DNA of 64,000 nucleotides from Algimonas arctica (GTDB lineage Bacteria > Pseudomonadota > Alphaproteobacteria > Caulobacterales > Maricaulaceae), in NCBI RefSeq assembly GCF_014652695.1, contig NZ_BMZH01000007.1, forward strand, positions 105,792 through 169,791, written 5' to 3'. Below, in pieces: positions 45,252 through 56,018 of the stretch (positions within the stretch are counted from its first letter, which is position 1; each line of letters begins with the position of its first letter). Below the pieces are notes generated by a model that saw nothing but the letters and a program-made list of their open reading frames with translations, made no database searches and was not told where the DNA came from. The position numbers and the translations under genes are program-made.

Positions 45252-46763
45252 TCAGCTTTGTTTGGATGACAAGTAGCGGTCTGGATTCCAGACCTTGGTG
45301 AAGGGGCGCGTGCGACCGGACGCTTGCATCACCAGTAAATGCTCCCGCGTGAGATCGCGGGGACAATCAACGCCGCAGGCATGGGCGATCATTGCGACTT
45401 CATCGTTCAGCGTTTTGACATAATTGCGGACCCGCACGGCTTTATTGGTCGGGTCGAGGCCGCGTTGCAGGCGTTTATCGTGCGTGGTGATTCCGGTCGG
45501 GCAGGTATTTTTGTCGCATTTCAGCGCTTGGATGCAGCCGAGGGCGAACATAAATCCCCGGGCATTATTGATCATGTCGGCCCCGACGCAGAAGGCCCAC
45601 GCCACATCAGCCGACGTGATGAGCTTACCTGACGCGATGATCTTGATGCGATCTCGCAAACCGGAATCAATCAGCATGTCGTGGAGCAGCGGAAGACTAT
45701 CCTCGATCAGCATGCCGGTACTGTCGATTAGCGGCATTGGCGCTGCGCCGGTGCCGCCATCGCCGCTATCAATGACAATGTAATCCGGCGCAGACGCCAC
45801 ACCGCGGCGTATAATGGTATCCAATAATTCTTGAACGGGTTTTACTTGCCCCATGCAGAACTTAATCCCGACGGGGCGTTTGGACACGCGCCGGACCTGA
45901 TCAATCAAATCAAGCAATTCTTCCGGGTTGGCCGCATCAACATGGCGATTGGGCGAGAGGGCCGCTTCGCCTTCAGGAATGTCACGAATATCCGCAATTT
46001 CTTTGGTCACTTTTTTGGCGGGTAGGATTCCGCCCTTGCCGGGCTTGGCGCCTTGGCTGAGTTTGATCTCAATCATTTTGATATTTGGATTTTCGCAAAT
46101 CTTGGCGAGCTTGGCTTCATTTAAAGTCGAATCCTCATTGCGCGCCCCAAATTTGGCCGTGCCGAGTTGGTAAACAATGTCGCAGTCGCCTTCCAGGTGG
46201 TAGGGTGAGACCCCGCCTTCGCCTGTGTTCAAATAACATCCGGCCAGTTTTGCGCCGCGGGACAGCGCTTGGACCGCGGGCGCTGAGAGCGAACCGTAGC
46301 TCATCGCGCTGATATTGAAGAAGCTGCTCGGACGGTAAGGGTGAGGCGTATCCGGTCCGATCGTGAACGGCGCGCGTGCCGGGACCTCTTCTTCGTCTAA
46401 TTTCGGAAACAAGCCATTGGCGAAAATCGGCATGCCGGGCGCGTAGACTTTGGTGGAGCCGAAAGGCACGACATCCTTGCCGTCCTCGCACACATCGCCA
46501 ACCCAGTCGCGCTCGGCGCGATTGAACGGCATTTCTTCGCGGTCTTGAGCAAAGAAATACTGGCGAAAAAATTCGCCCAAAACTTGAAATAAATTCCGGA
46601 AATGACCGACGACCGGATAATTTCGCCAGATCGCATTCTTGCGCTGCGTCTTGTCATGAATGAACAGGACCACAACGCCAATCAAAAGCAACCCGACGGT
46701 AAAAAGGAAAAGTGAGCCCAGCAATTCAAGCCCGCTCATGGCGAATTTTGCAAATGTATCCAT
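45252..46763 (-). CDS. FMN-binding glutamate synthase-family protein
   Basis: A 503-residue protein with two N-terminal membrane helices and a glutamate-synthase central (FMN-binding) domain. Motifs include SAMSYGSLSAPAVQALSRGA, GEGGVSPYH, KPGKGG, DSGDGGTGAAP and an iron-sulfur type cysteine cluster near CIQALKCDKNTCPTGITTHD. It lacks the amidotransferase domain, so it is not a classical GltB. The substrate is unknown. It is often annotated only as a GltB2-like protein. Confidence 0.88.
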   Translation of the reverse strand: MDTFAKFAMSGLELLGSLFLFTVGLLLIGVVVLFIHDKTQRKNAIWRNYPVVGHFRNLFQVLGEFFRQYFFAQDREEMPFNRAERDWVGDVCEDGKDVVPFGSTKVYAPGMPIFANGLFPKLDEEEVPARAPFTIGPDTPHPYRPSSFFNISAMSYGSLSAPAVQALSRGAKLAGCYLNTGEGGVSPYHLEGDCDIVYQLGTAKFGARNEDSTLNEAKLAKICENPNIKMIEIKLSQGAKPGKGGILPAKKVTKEIADIRDIPEGEAALSPNRHVDAANPEELLDLIDQVRRVSKRPVGIKFCMGQVKPVQELLDTIIRRGVASAPDYIVIDSGDGGTGAAPMPLIDSTGMLIEDSLPLLHDMLIDSGLRDRIKIIASGKLITSADVAWAFCVGADMINNARGFMFALGCIQALKCDKNTCPTGITTHDKRLQRGLDPTNKAVRVRNYVKTLNDEVAMIAHACGVDCPRDLTREHLLVMQASGRTRPFTKVWNPDRYLSSKQS

Positions 46764-46816
46764 GCCAAAGCTATGCGTCTGGCGGGGGGGTGTTGCAAGC
46801 TGTGACGTGTTGACGG

Positions 46817-47587
46817 TTAGTCGTCAGCCCCGACAGCATGGAGGTCCCCGCCATGCTTATTCAACCATCGCCGGGCCTTGTTTGTCTCTGGAAACAGGCC
46901 TTCACACACGGCCCAGAAGGCTGGGCTGTGATTGGCTTCGATCAAGTGGGCGCATTCATGGGCGCAGACATATTCAAGAATGTCAGGCGGGGCACAGATC
47001 AGCCGCCAAGAATAGGAGATGTGACCTTCGCCCTTACGGGTAATGGCGCTGCCCCAGCGGCTGGCTTGATCGCGGACGCTGACTTTCGCGACTCGTTTGC
47101 CAAGCTCGCCGGCGTAATGATGGGTCGCGGCTTCTAATTCGGCCCGTGCCTCGCGAATCATAAGGCGGCGGACGCGACCGGGGAAGCTGTCTGGATCAGG
47201 CGAGGGGACGACAATTTTGCGCGCTGCGCGATCAATTTTCGCGCGGCCTTTTCCGGGTGGACTGACAAGGCGGTAACGGTCGCCTTGGAACAGAATCTCC
47301 GCGCCCGGAACGAACGGCATGGGCGGCGGAAGTCCTTCTAAGTGAACATCGATCCAATCGCGTTGCTCACGCGCAAATGTCTGCGCTTGGGAAAAAGCGC
47401 GGAGGCTCGGCACGATTACATGGACTTGGCGGTCGGCTGCTTTGACTTTCAGGGAGACACGTCGCGCCTTGTTAGACAACACATAAAGGACGCGCGGATC
47501 ATGCTCATCGCGCAACGGGAATTCCGCCTTGTCAGGCGTCTGGCGACCGCTAGAGTTGCGCTTCAATTTAGACAGGACTCCTGACAT
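46817..47587 (-). CDS. YgjP-like zinc metallopeptidase (DUF45)
   Basis: A 256-residue protein with a C-terminal zinc peptidase site: HECAH (HExxH) followed by an H in NHSPAFW. The upstream block RDQASRWGSAITRKGEGHISYSWRL is diagnostic. The ATG at 47587 gives the usual length. An open frame continues upstream to 47827 but lacks support. Its start codon shares two bases with that of the divergent lipoprotein gene (CATG). GGGGAAG lies six bases before the start. Confidence 0.88.
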   Translation of the reverse strand: MSGVLSKLKRNSSGRQTPDKAEFPLRDEHDPRVLYVLSNKARRVSLKVKAADRQVHVIVPSLRAFSQAQTFAREQRDWIDVHLEGLPPPMPFVPGAEILFQGDRYRLVSPPGKGRAKIDRAARKIVVPSPDPDSFPGRVRRLMIREARAELEAATHHYAGELGKRVAKVSVRDQASRWGSAITRKGEGHISYSWRLICAPPDILEYVCAHECAHLIEANHSPAFWAVCEGLFPETNKARRWLNKHGGDLHAVGADD

Positions 47588-49322
47588 GCCCGCTTCCCCG
47601 TTTAACCTGCGCAGTACACTTCTCGCAGGTTTATGCGCTTCAGCTCTCTTGATGGGGGCTTGCTCTGGCGCGGACAAGGTTCCGGCTGAGGAAATCACGG
47701 TCGAAGCCGCCTCTCTGGGCTTAACGAGTGCTGACGAAAGCCATTTGTCCGCACATTTTGTCATTACAAAGCGCGGCGGAACAGAAACTGAGACGCTAAG
47801 CCTACTCAGCGCCGCGGGGTTTGACAACGCGACCTATGGTGAACGGATGATAACCGGGTCGACCGTGGTCTATACGGATTGGACAGCATCGAATGATGAG
47901 GCCGCAATGCGCGCCGACCGCGTCGAAATGATTGGGCTGAACGAGACAGATGGCGGCCCAACTCTGGATAAGCTTGTGGTGAGTGGTATGTATGTCGAAG
48001 GGTTTGAGGGCGAAGGCGATGGTCGGGAAACTGTCATGGACGCGACCGTCGGTAATCTTGTCGTGGTGAAACCTTCGGCGGCCCTATTTGTCGATTTGAC
48101 TGATATTATGATGGCGCGCGATGCGTATGCAGATGGGGCGACGGATAATTTCGGTAATTTAGACGGGAAAAGCGAAGCGTTTCGCGCTTTTCATGTTGAA
48201 GACATGGTCGTGAACATCATGGAGGAAGGTAAAAACGGCGCGCTAAGCTTGAAACAGATCATTGTTGGCAATGATATTGATAACGGCCTGATGGATGCCG
48301 TGGTTGAGACCTTGAGCTTTGATTGGGTAAATGCAGAAACCGGCCCTAACGGATTATTCAACCTTAAAATGGATGGGGTAACCGTCTTAGGCCTCGATAC
48401 CGCCCAGTTGAACACGCCTGGAATGTCCGGAGTTGGCGTGCCTCAAGGTCTGCTCAGCGGTCTCATGACGGGAATGACACCGTCGGCAACGCCACCTTAT
48501 CGTCAGATCGATCTCGGTCAGGTTGACCTGAAATCGTCTGCTTTTGACCTGACAACCGAAGGTTTTGAGGCCGATAGTGAGACGAAGGGGGATGTCACTG
48601 AGCTACGCTCCGTGTTGTCGCCCATGATCGTGACCCTCAAAGACCTTGCGGGCACACCCGTCGCACCTTTTATGGATATATTGCGCGAAAACGGATTGGC
48701 TGAAATTTCGTTCAAGGGCTCGTCGACCACAACATTTGACCGGAAATCTGACCGGGTTAGCTTTGTAGATAACCGAATGGAAATTGACGGCGGTCTGCGT
48801 ACACGTTGTGATTATTCAGTGATCGGACTCACGGCTTCGGCAAAAATTATGGACGCCAGTGGCGTTAAACCGCCCATCTTTGATTTTTCTGATACGGAGA
48901 ATAGCGAAGCCGCGTTCGAAAATTATATGGCTCAGACTGAAGCCTATAGCGCCGCACAAGCTGAAGCGAATAAGGTGGTCAAGATTGAAGGTCTGACCTG
49001 CGATATTCAGGATGTCCCGGGCAATAGTCTGGTGGAGCGCGGGTATAAAGTGGCGTCGGCCATCACAGGTCGCCCTGTTCCTATTTTAAAGGGCGGCGCG
49101 AAGACGGCCATCGCCCTCGGCTCTTTAACGGCGCAATCGGAATTCCAGCGCGACTTAATGGATACGCTGGGTTCGGGCCTCATTGATTTCATTGATACGC
49201 CCGGCCAGACGATGACCATCACAATGGCCCCTGAACAGCCCGTCTCTGTCACTTCACTGACAGGGGCAGACGGGAATGAGCCCTCTATCAAACCGCTCAA
49301 TCTCTCTGTTGAGGTTCGTTAG
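47586..49322 (+). CDS. Large lipoprotein of unknown function
   Basis: A 578-residue lipoprotein (lipobox LLMGAC-S, C26). It has no motif I recognise. The mature part has acidic loops and many short beta-like segments, with five cysteines in the last 160 residues or so (TRCDY, LTCDIQ among them). AGGA eight bases upstream supports the ATG. It shares its start dinucleotide with the YgjP-like gene running the other way. The channel gene follows 5 bp after its stop, so they may form an operon. Confidence 0.7.
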   Translation: MPASPFNLRSTLLAGLCASALLMGACSGADKVPAEEITVEAASLGLTSADESHLSAHFVITKRGGTETETLSLLSAAGFDNATYGERMITGSTVVYTDWTASNDEAAMRADRVEMIGLNETDGGPTLDKLVVSGMYVEGFEGEGDGRETVMDATVGNLVVVKPSAALFVDLTDIMMARDAYADGATDNFGNLDGKSEAFRAFHVEDMVVNIMEEGKNGALSLKQIIVGNDIDNGLMDAVVETLSFDWVNAETGPNGLFNLKMDGVTVLGLDTAQLNTPGMSGVGVPQGLLSGLMTGMTPSATPPYRQIDLGQVDLKSSAFDLTTEGFEADSETKGDVTELRSVLSPMIVTLKDLAGTPVAPFMDILRENGLAEISFKGSSTTTFDRKSDRVSFVDNRMEIDGGLRTRCDYSVIGLTASAKIMDASGVKPPIFDFSDTENSEAAFENYMAQTEAYSAAQAEANKVVKIEGLTCDIQDVPGNSLVERGYKVASAITGRPVPILKGGAKTAIALGSLTAQSEFQRDLMDTLGSGLIDFIDTPGQTMTITMAPEQPVSVTSLTGADGNEPSIKPLNLSVEVR

Positions 49323-49327
49323 CCGGC

Positions 49328-50053
49328 ATGTTGCGCGACGCGGTCGGTAAACAACTCGACCACGACCCAAATTTTCGCTGGCGCGGTGAGGCGGTGACTC
49401 GGATCGAGAACCTGTCCGATATCGCCTTCGCGCTGGCCTTGGGGATGTTGATTTCGGGGGTTGATGCGCCCACAGACTATCTGAGCCTCAAAAAGTTCCT
49501 CTGGAGTATCATCCCCGCCGCGCTGGGGTTTTCAGTACTATTAGGTTTATGGCACGGCCACTATACGTTTTTCCGGCGATACGGTGTGGCTGATCGCCGG
49601 ATTCTATTTCTCAATGCTGTCCTGATTTTTGTCGTTCTCTTCATGGCTTACCCGCTGCGGTTTGCCTTTGATTCGCTGTTTGCATTTCTGACGACATTGG
49701 TCACAGGTGATTTTAGTCGATCACAGGAATTGGGCGTAACCAGCATGGCCGTGGCGGGGGAGTTCGTCGCCTATTTCAGCCTCGCTTACGCTCTGTCCTT
49801 TGCTATTTTCGCCATGATGTACGGGCATGTGTTAAAACGCGCCGACCTGTTGGCGCTCACGGCATCGGAACTTGCCGTGACGCGTCAAATGCACACCGCT
49901 CGGTGGGTGCAGTTCGTTATTGCGATGATGACAGCAGGATTGGCTTTTTTCACCCCTTTGGGGCCCATTGCGGGGTCTTTGCTCGGTTTTTTCTTTTTCG
50001 CCTATTGGTGGGCCGAGCGCCGTCACCCGATTCCAGCAATCGGGTCTGTTTAA
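49328..50053 (+). CDS. TMEM175-family (DUF1211) ion channel-like protein
   Basis: A 241-residue protein with six or so hydrophobic segments. RIENLSDIAFALALGML matches the R-x-E-x-x-S-D-x-x-F-A signature of the TMEM175 family, potassium-permeable channels. It may be paired with the lipoprotein upstream. Physiological role unknown. Confidence 0.8.
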   Translation: MLRDAVGKQLDHDPNFRWRGEAVTRIENLSDIAFALALGMLISGVDAPTDYLSLKKFLWSIIPAALGFSVLLGLWHGHYTFFRRYGVADRRILFLNAVLIFVVLFMAYPLRFAFDSLFAFLTTLVTGDFSRSQELGVTSMAVAGEFVAYFSLAYALSFAIFAMMYGHVLKRADLLALTASELAVTRQMHTARWVQFVIAMMTAGLAFFTPLGPIAGSLLGFFFFAYWWAERRHPIPAIGSV

Positions 50054-50176
50054 ACAAGCCATTTGTCGGGTCATTCATGCTTAAAACTCTGACCTGCGCG
50101 GATTAGCCCCCCGCGAGCGCTTGAAACCCTCGCGTTTCCTCCGCATATGGGGCCCAACACAAGTTTTGGAGTCGTC

Positions 50177-50926
50177 ATGAAAGTTCTCGTCCCGGTCAAG
50201 CGTGTGCTTGACTATAACGTCAAAGCACGGGTCAAGCCCGACCAAACCGGCGTTGACCTGTCGAATGTCAAAATGAGTATGAACCCGTTCGACGAAATTG
50301 CCGTCGAAGAGGCCGTGCGCATGCAAGAAGCGGGCACGGCAACGGAAACGATCGCCGTCTCTGTCGGGCCGGCTAAAGCACAAGAAACGATCCGGACCGC
50401 GCTTGCGATGGGTATGGACCGCGGCGTTCACATCACAACCGATGAAGATTTGGAGCCGCTCGCGGTCGCGAAAATTCTCAAAGCCGTGGCAGAGGCCGAA
50501 GGCGCGGAGCTTGTCTTGATGGGCAAACAGGCCATCGACAATGATTACGGCGCAACAGGCGGCATGTTCGCTGCGTTAATGGATTGGCCAATTGGTCAGT
50601 ACGCCAATACGCTCGCACCGGGTGAGGGCACAATCGAAGTCAAACGCGAAATTGATGGGGGTCTTCAGACTGTGACGCTCAAATTGCCCGCCGTTGTCAC
50701 AACCGATCTGCGCTTGAATGAACCGCGCTACGCCTCTCTTCCGAATATCATGAAGGCGAAACGTAAGCCGATTGAGGCCAAGACACCCGAAGACCTCGGT
50801 GTTGATACGACACCCCGTCTGACAATTGTTAAAGTGACTGAGCCGAAAACGCGTGAAGCGGGCGTTATAGTCGAAACCGTCGCCGAATTGGTCGACAAAC
50901 TCAAGAATGAAGCGGGAGTAATCTAA
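50177..50926 (+). CDS. etfB: Electron transfer flavoprotein beta subunit
   Basis: A 249-residue subunit that binds AMP and takes electrons from acyl-CoA and other dehydrogenases. Typical sequences are [16 protein letters not shown] and [16 protein letters not shown] six bases upstream supports the ATG at 50177, while an upstream frame to 50147 adds ten residues without support. Its stop overlaps etfA (TAATG). Confidence 0.96.
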   Translation: MKVLVPVKRVLDYNVKARVKPDQTGVDLSNVKMSMNPFDEIAVEEAVRMQEAGTATETIAVSVGPAKAQETIRTALAMGMDRGVHITTDEDLEPLAVAKILKAVAEAEGAELVLMGKQAIDNDYGATGGMFAALMDWPIGQYANTLAPGEGTIEVKREIDGGLQTVTLKLPAVVTTDLRLNEPRYASLPNIMKAKRKPIEAKTPEDLGVDTTPRLTIVKVTEPKTREAGVIVETVAELVDKLKNEAGVI

Positions 50927-51864
50927 TGGCGACTCTTGTTGTTGCAGAACATAATAATACTTCGCTCTCTGAAGCGACGTCCAAAACTGTCTCGGCGGCC
51001 AAAGCCCTCGGGACGGACATTGACATCCTTGTTGCCGGTCAAGGCGCATCAGCGGCGTCTGAAGCGGCCGCCCAGATTGACGGCGTTCGCGCTGTCATCA
51101 CTGTCGAACATGACCTGTTGGCGCGGCAAATGCCTGAAGCCATGGAAGCCACCATTATGGCGTTGATGGACGGTTATGACACGGTCATGGCCGCCGATAC
51201 GACGACGCATAAGGCGTATATGCCGCGCGTTGCCGCAAAGCTCGACACACAGCAAATTAGCTCGGTCACGGGCATTGATGGCGACGTGTTTGAACGTCCG
51301 ATCTATGCGGGTAATGCGCTTGCTTATGTCAAATCGACTGGCGGAAAAAAAGTCGTGACAGTCCGGACGACGGCGTTCCCATTGTCCGGTGACGGCGGTT
51401 CTGCAGCGTCAGAATCCAAGTCTGTCGAAATTGGTGACACGGGTTCTACGTTTGTCTCCGAAGAGCTCACTAAATCGGATCGCCCTGAATTGACGGGCGC
51501 CAAGATCGTGATCTCTGGCGGTCGCGGTATGGGTTCGGGCGAAAACTTCGCGTTGATCGATACGATTGCGGACAAACTTGGCGCGGCCGTTGGCGCGTCA
51601 CGTGCTGCCGTTGATGCAGGCTATGTTCCGAACGACTATCAAGTCGGCCAGACGGGCAAAGCCGTGGCTCCGCAACTTTATATTGCGGTCGGTATTTCTG
51701 GTGCGATCCAGCATTTGGCTGGGATGAAAGATTCCAAAGTCATCGCCGCGATCAATAAAGACGAAGAAGCGCCGATCTTCCAAGTTGCCGATTATGGCCT
51801 CGTCGCTGATCTGTTCAAAGCGTTGCCAGAGCTTGATGCTGAGCTGGCCAAAATCGGCTACTAA
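50926..51864 (+). CDS. etfA: Electron transfer flavoprotein alpha subunit
   Basis: A 312-residue FAD-binding partner of EtfB. The C-terminal FAD motif region is visible ([20 protein letters not shown] and [21 protein letters not shown]). Together they pass electrons to ETF-ubiquinone oxidoreductase. A bidirectional terminator follows within 25 bp. Confidence 0.96.
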   Translation: MATLVVAEHNNTSLSEATSKTVSAAKALGTDIDILVAGQGASAASEAAAQIDGVRAVITVEHDLLARQMPEAMEATIMALMDGYDTVMAADTTTHKAYMPRVAAKLDTQQISSVTGIDGDVFERPIYAGNALAYVKSTGGKKVVTVRTTAFPLSGDGGSAASESKSVEIGDTGSTFVSEELTKSDRPELTGAKIVISGGRGMGSGENFALIDTIADKLGAAVGASRAAVDAGYVPNDYQVGQTGKAVAPQLYIAVGISGAIQHLAGMKDSKVIAAINKDEEAPIFQVADYGLVADLFKALPELDAELAKIGY

Positions 51865-51885
51865 GCGCGCTCAACAGAATAAGAA

Positions 51886-51914
51886 AAAGCCCGCCTAAAT
51901 GGCGGGCTTTTTTA
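51886..51914. terminator. Bidirectional terminator between etfA and the hybrid kinase
   Basis: AAAGCCCGCC (51886-51895) and GGCGGGCTTT (51901-51910) form a 10-bp stem with a 5-nt loop, flanked by A and T runs. It serves both convergent genes. Confidence 0.95.
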
Positions 51915-51930
51915 ATCGCGTGATGTGTCG

Positions 51931-54777
51931 TTAGGCCGCTTGGATGGCTGTGCCATGAACGGCGCGACCAGAATAACGTTCGAGTGTTTCCAAGAGTTCG
52001 GTCTGTTTGACGGGTTTCGTCAAATAGTGGCTCATCCCGGCATCTAGACATTCTTGGCGATCATTTTTCAACGCATGACCCGTCAAGGCGATGATCGGAA
52101 CAGGGTTGTCCGCGTGACCTTGGGCTGTTTCCCAATCCCGGATTACTTTGGTGGCCTGAAATCCGTCCATGACGGGCATGGAAACATCCATCAGAACCAG
52201 CGGAAAGCGGTCCGGGTTTTCCATATAGAGATCAGACGCCAGTTTGCCATTCTCAGCGAAGACAGGCGCAAAAGCGCTTTCAACTAGCATCAGCCGGACA
52301 ACATCTCGGTTCAATGGAAAATCTTCTGCAACGAGAATTTCTTGCTTCGGTATTTTCTGAGGTTCCGGTGCGTCGAGCGTGGGCGCTGGAGCCGGGTTGG
52401 TGCTTGAAACCGGCATTATAACGCGGTTCTGAGGAGCGGAGGGGGTCGGCGGCTGTGGGGCGGCGACGGCCGGGTTCGATATTGGCGAATGCGCAGATAA
52501 ATCGGCCAACATACTGTCAATCAGATCGATTGCAGGCTTTTCGATGTCAGGCGCGACAAGAGGAACGTCAGTTGCGACCGGAGATACATCCAGATCAGAG
52601 CTAAGTTGAATCGTTTTATACTGAGCCGGTGTCGGAATAGGGGCGAACGCGGGTGTGGTTTGTACAGGGACGGTCGGCTGTGAGGTCATCGACGCTGGGG
52701 ACACCTGCTGGGCCGGCATAACCGGGGCGACCTGAACCGGTATCGCCGGTGTTGGGGCCGTGGGATGCGCGTCCTGAGAACGCGCGACCAGATCTGATGG
52801 GGTGGACAAAACGCGCCCTAATGTCTCAAAGAGACGTCGTTCCCGGACCGGTTTAACTAGGTATGTGTTAATGCCAATGTCCTTCAACTCTTCGCTCATC
52901 ACGGATTGATCGCAAGACGACAGCATGACGATGGGAGGGACGACTAAGCTCGATTGCTTGGACAACATCGAGGCGAGTTCGCGCCCATTCACGCCAGGCA
53001 TAAGGTAATCCAAAAGGATTACATCATAAGGAATTGCGTCGGGGTTATCTGCGGCGGCTTTAAGCGCTTCAGCGGCTTCAATGCCGTTTCCGACAGAGTG
53101 ACTCGTCATGTCCCATCTGGCGACTTGATTCGTCAATATGGTGCGGTTCACAGCGATATCGTCAACGATTAAGGCATGTTTACCTGACAGCGCGGCGATG
53201 TCGAAGCTCTCGACCTTTGCATTTGTGTCGATCTCTAGCGGAACCTTGATTCCAAAAGTTGATCCCATGCCGATTTTTGAACGGACGTAGATATCGCCCT
53301 CCATAATTTCGACAATCCGTTTCGTAATGGTGAGCCCTAAACCTGTGCCGCCATATACGCGTGTGGTCGATCCATCCGCTTGGGTAAATTTCTCAAACAC
53401 CGCGCTCAAACTATCTGCGGCGATACCGATCCCAGTATCCGTAACATCCAACGTGACCATTGGCGTATTGGGATGTTCGTCGGAAGGTTCGACATTGACG
53501 TCAATGCGCACATAACCTTCCGCCGTGAATTTAATGGCATTGCCAACAAGGTTGGTCAGGACTTGACGGATTCGTCCTGCATCTCCGATGAAAGTTGAGG
53601 GTAAGTCTGTCGGGTAATTGATGATGAGCTCGAGGCCCTTTTCCTGTGCATTGGTAATCAGCAGTGAGGTGACGTCGTTGATCGAAGATTTTAGATCAAA
53701 CGGTGTCGGGTCGAGCTGCAATGCGCCGGCTTCGATTTTTGAGAAATCTAAAATGTCATTGATAATGCGAAGAAGGGCATTCGCTGATTTTGTGATAACA
53801 TCGACATATTCGCGTTGACGGTCGTCAATATTGGATAGACCTAAAAGCTCGGACATGCCGAGGATGCCATTCATTGGCGTCCGAATTTCATGGCTCATAT
53901 TGGCGAGGAATTCTGACTTGGCCTTGCTGGCTTGGATGGCATCATCCTTTGCAGATTCTAATTCAACCTGATGACGATGCTCGCGTTCTGTGTCCTTGAC
54001 GAAGGCGCGTAAACGCAGAGGTCGCCCGTTTTCATCGCGAACAAGTTCCGTGGTTGCGCTGCACCAGCGATAGGTGCCGGAGCTATGTAAAACTCGCAGA
54101 TCAATATCGAAACGATCCTTGGTTTTCGCGATATTTCGCAACGCTTCTTTCAACAGGGGGCGGTCTTCTGGTTTTGTCGCCACCATGAAACCAGATTTTA
54201 CGACCTCAGCCGCTGTCTTTTCACTGAAGAAAGCATGAAGAGATTTGCTAAGCGAATAGGTTTTTGTGCTGAACTCATAGATCCAGATTCCTGATCGTCC
54301 GAGGAGTAAAGCTGATTCAAGCAGTTGGTCTTTCTCAACCAGTTCGCTGACATCCGCCGCGACAGAAATTGTGTAGCCATTGTCCAAGACTTGTCGGCAA
54401 AAACGATGTGTTGTTCCATCGCCGAGTTTCACAAGTTGGGTCGTTGTCTTCGTGCCTGTTTCGGCATTGGTGCGGTGCGCGGCTTCGGAGAGTGCATTTT
54501 TGGCCATGATGTCTTGCGTCATCATGCCATTTTTCATCATGAGATCGTGCATCTTTGATAAGGGATCGCCGAGACTGAGTTCGCTTCCATCAATGTTGAG
54601 CTGTTGAAAGGACGCATTCGATAACATGCGGTATCGCATGTCGGAGTCCAAAATGGCGACGCCAACATCAAGATTTTGCAGAAGCATCTGTAGGAACTGG
54701 CGTTCCATACCCTCTTCAAGGATACTCACCTTCTTCGTAGAAGCATCAAGGAACGCGCTGTTTGAAATCTCGTTCAT
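51931..54777 (-). CDS. PAS-containing hybrid histidine kinase with two receiver domains
   Basis: A 948-residue cytoplasmic kinase. Two PAS-like domains lie at about 25-140 and 150-265. The phospho-acceptor is H296 in [15 protein letters not shown], followed by HATPase motifs ([29 protein letters not shown]). Receiver 1 (about 530-650) carries D590 and receiver 2 (about 810-930) carries D864. They are joined by a Pro/Ala/Thr/Gln-rich linker (about 660-805). The phosphotransfer partner is not in the window. A start at 54846 would add 23 residues. Confidence 0.92.
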   Translation of the reverse strand: MNEISNSAFLDASTKKVSILEEGMERQFLQMLLQNLDVGVAILDSDMRYRMLSNASFQQLNIDGSELSLGDPLSKMHDLMMKNGMMTQDIMAKNALSEAAHRTNAETGTKTTTQLVKLGDGTTHRFCRQVLDNGYTISVAADVSELVEKDQLLESALLLGRSGIWIYEFSTKTYSLSKSLHAFFSEKTAAEVVKSGFMVATKPEDRPLLKEALRNIAKTKDRFDIDLRVLHSSGTYRWCSATTELVRDENGRPLRLRAFVKDTEREHRHQVELESAKDDAIQASKAKSEFLANMSHEIRTPMNGILGMSELLGLSNIDDRQREYVDVITKSANALLRIINDILDFSKIEAGALQLDPTPFDLKSSINDVTSLLITNAQEKGLELIINYPTDLPSTFIGDAGRIRQVLTNLVGNAIKFTAEGYVRIDVNVEPSDEHPNTPMVTLDVTDTGIGIAADSLSAVFEKFTQADGSTTRVYGGTGLGLTITKRIVEIMEGDIYVRSKIGMGSTFGIKVPLEIDTNAKVESFDIAALSGKHALIVDDIAVNRTILTNQVARWDMTSHSVGNGIEAAEALKAAADNPDAIPYDVILLDYLMPGVNGRELASMLSKQSSLVVPPIVMLSSCDQSVMSEELKDIGINTYLVKPVRERRLFETLGRVLSTPSDLVARSQDAHPTAPTPAIPVQVAPVMPAQQVSPASMTSQPTVPVQTTPAFAPIPTPAQYKTIQLSSDLDVSPVATDVPLVAPDIEKPAIDLIDSMLADLSAHSPISNPAVAAPQPPTPSAPQNRVIMPVSSTNPAPAPTLDAPEPQKIPKQEILVAEDFPLNRDVVRLMLVESAFAPVFAENGKLASDLYMENPDRFPLVLMDVSMPVMDGFQATKVIRDWETAQGHADNPVPIIALTGHALKNDRQECLDAGMSHYLTKPVKQTELLETLERYSGRAVHGTAIQAA

Positions 54778-54852
54778 CCTATCCCCACCGCCCTGATGAG
54801 CCATCTCTGTGATTCTGAGGGTCTCTTGACGGAAGAGGGTTAACAATCTGGC

Positions 54853-54891
54853 AAAAAAAAGCCGGACACCTGAAAGTTCAGGGCCCGGCTA
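54853..54891 (-). terminator. Minus-strand terminator upstream of the hybrid kinase
   Basis: An interrupted stem (AGCCGG with CCGGCT and CCTGAA with TTCAGG) runs into T8 on the minus strand. It ends transcripts from lysR before they reach the kinase gene. Confidence 0.85.
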
Positions 54892-54930
54892 AAGTCTTCG
54901 CAATTCAGTCGGGGAGAGTGACTTGCGGTC

Positions 54931-54972
54931 TAAAAAACACAGCAGCGGCAAAAGGGGAGGACGTCGCTGTGT
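54931..54972 (-). terminator. Second minus-strand hairpin after lysR
   Basis: ACACAGC (54937-54943) pairs with GCTGTGT (54966-54972) and is followed on the minus strand by T6. It would be an upstream partner of the terminator at 54853-54891. The loop is long, so it is weaker. Confidence 0.5.
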
Positions 54973-55071
54973 GTCTCATCCTATTTAGGGGGCTGATGCC
55001 GAATTAGAACCGATAGGGTTGCAAACTACCTATGCATTTCAGCATAGCTCTTCACTGATTCATAAGGAAAA

Positions 55072-55983
55072 TCATTGAAAAGAGGGTGAGGTCCGGGTCA
55101 CACGTTGTAAAAATTCACGAAAAACCTTCGCTTTTGCTGACCCTCGAAGCTCGGTCGGGTAAACAAAGTAAAGATCGAAACTCTCCCCACGAACCTCGGG
55201 TAAAATACGAACCAATCGACGACTCGATGCCGTCATATAGTCTGGGAGCCCAGCGAGCCCAATCCCAGCTTCCGCAGCCCGCATGATGCCATGCAGGTTG
55301 TTAATGCTCATGACGGGCTTTCGGGGCCCATCGGACTCGTTCCGTCCAACTGTCAAAGCCCAATTAGAGCTTTGCAGTTTTGACGGCAATAAATCGCCAA
55401 ACGCAACAATCCGGTGATTGTCTAAATCTTCGGCAGATGTCGGGGCGGCTTGTGCGGTTAGATATCGGGGGGATGCATAAAGCGACTGCGACACTTGTCC
55501 CAATTTTCGTTCAATCAAATCGCCTTGCGTCGAGGGCCACGGTCGCAGCGCGCAGTCGACGTCAAACGCCATCAGATCATGCTCGCTGTCTTCTAAAATT
55601 AGCTGCACTTCAATTTCTGGATAGGCTTCCAAAAATTCTGGGAGCACCGTGGTCAGCCAGTTGGAGCCAAGTGAGATCGGGGAACTGACCCGCAAAACAC
55701 CTTGCGGCAATTGCCGCACATTTTGAACGTTAGCGAGGCTCATGGCGATCCGGCTATGGACGTCGGTCGCGGTCTTGAACAGGACGTTGCCTTCTTCCGT
55801 CAGCGTCAATCCACGCGCATGGCGGTGGAAAAGCGGCAGGTTCATGCGCTCTTCTAATGCGGCGATCTGTCGGGAGACAGCGGATTGCGAAATGCCAAGC
55901 TCAGCCGCCGCCCGCGTGAGCGAACCGGATCGCGCCGCAGCGTGAAACGTCTTGAGTTTGTCCCAGTCGATGGAATCGGGCAT
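55072..55983 (-). CDS. LysR-family transcriptional regulator
   Basis: A 303-residue regulator. The winged helix-turn-helix (residues 5-65) reads LKTFHAAARSGSLTRAAAELGISQSAVSRQIAALEE (broken here only in description). The rest is the ligand-binding fold. It is divergent from the small membrane protein at 56.0 kb, with 35 bp between them, so that gene may be its target. The effector is unknown. Confidence 0.93.
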   Translation of the reverse strand: MPDSIDWDKLKTFHAAARSGSLTRAAAELGISQSAVSRQIAALEERMNLPLFHRHARGLTLTEEGNVLFKTATDVHSRIAMSLANVQNVRQLPQGVLRVSSPISLGSNWLTTVLPEFLEAYPEIEVQLILEDSEHDLMAFDVDCALRPWPSTQGDLIERKLGQVSQSLYASPRYLTAQAAPTSAEDLDNHRIVAFGDLLPSKLQSSNWALTVGRNESDGPRKPVMSINNLHGIMRAAEAGIGLAGLPDYMTASSRRLVRILPEVRGESFDLYFVYPTELRGSAKAKVFREFLQRVTRTSPSFQ

Positions 55984-56018
55984 GGTCTCCTCTCTAAAGA
56001 AAAATACGGGGGCGGAAA

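Noticed and set aside
47588..47827. Upstream extension of the YgjP-like peptidase
   Set aside because: It runs antisense through the lipoprotein's signal peptide and adds 80 residues not typical of the family.
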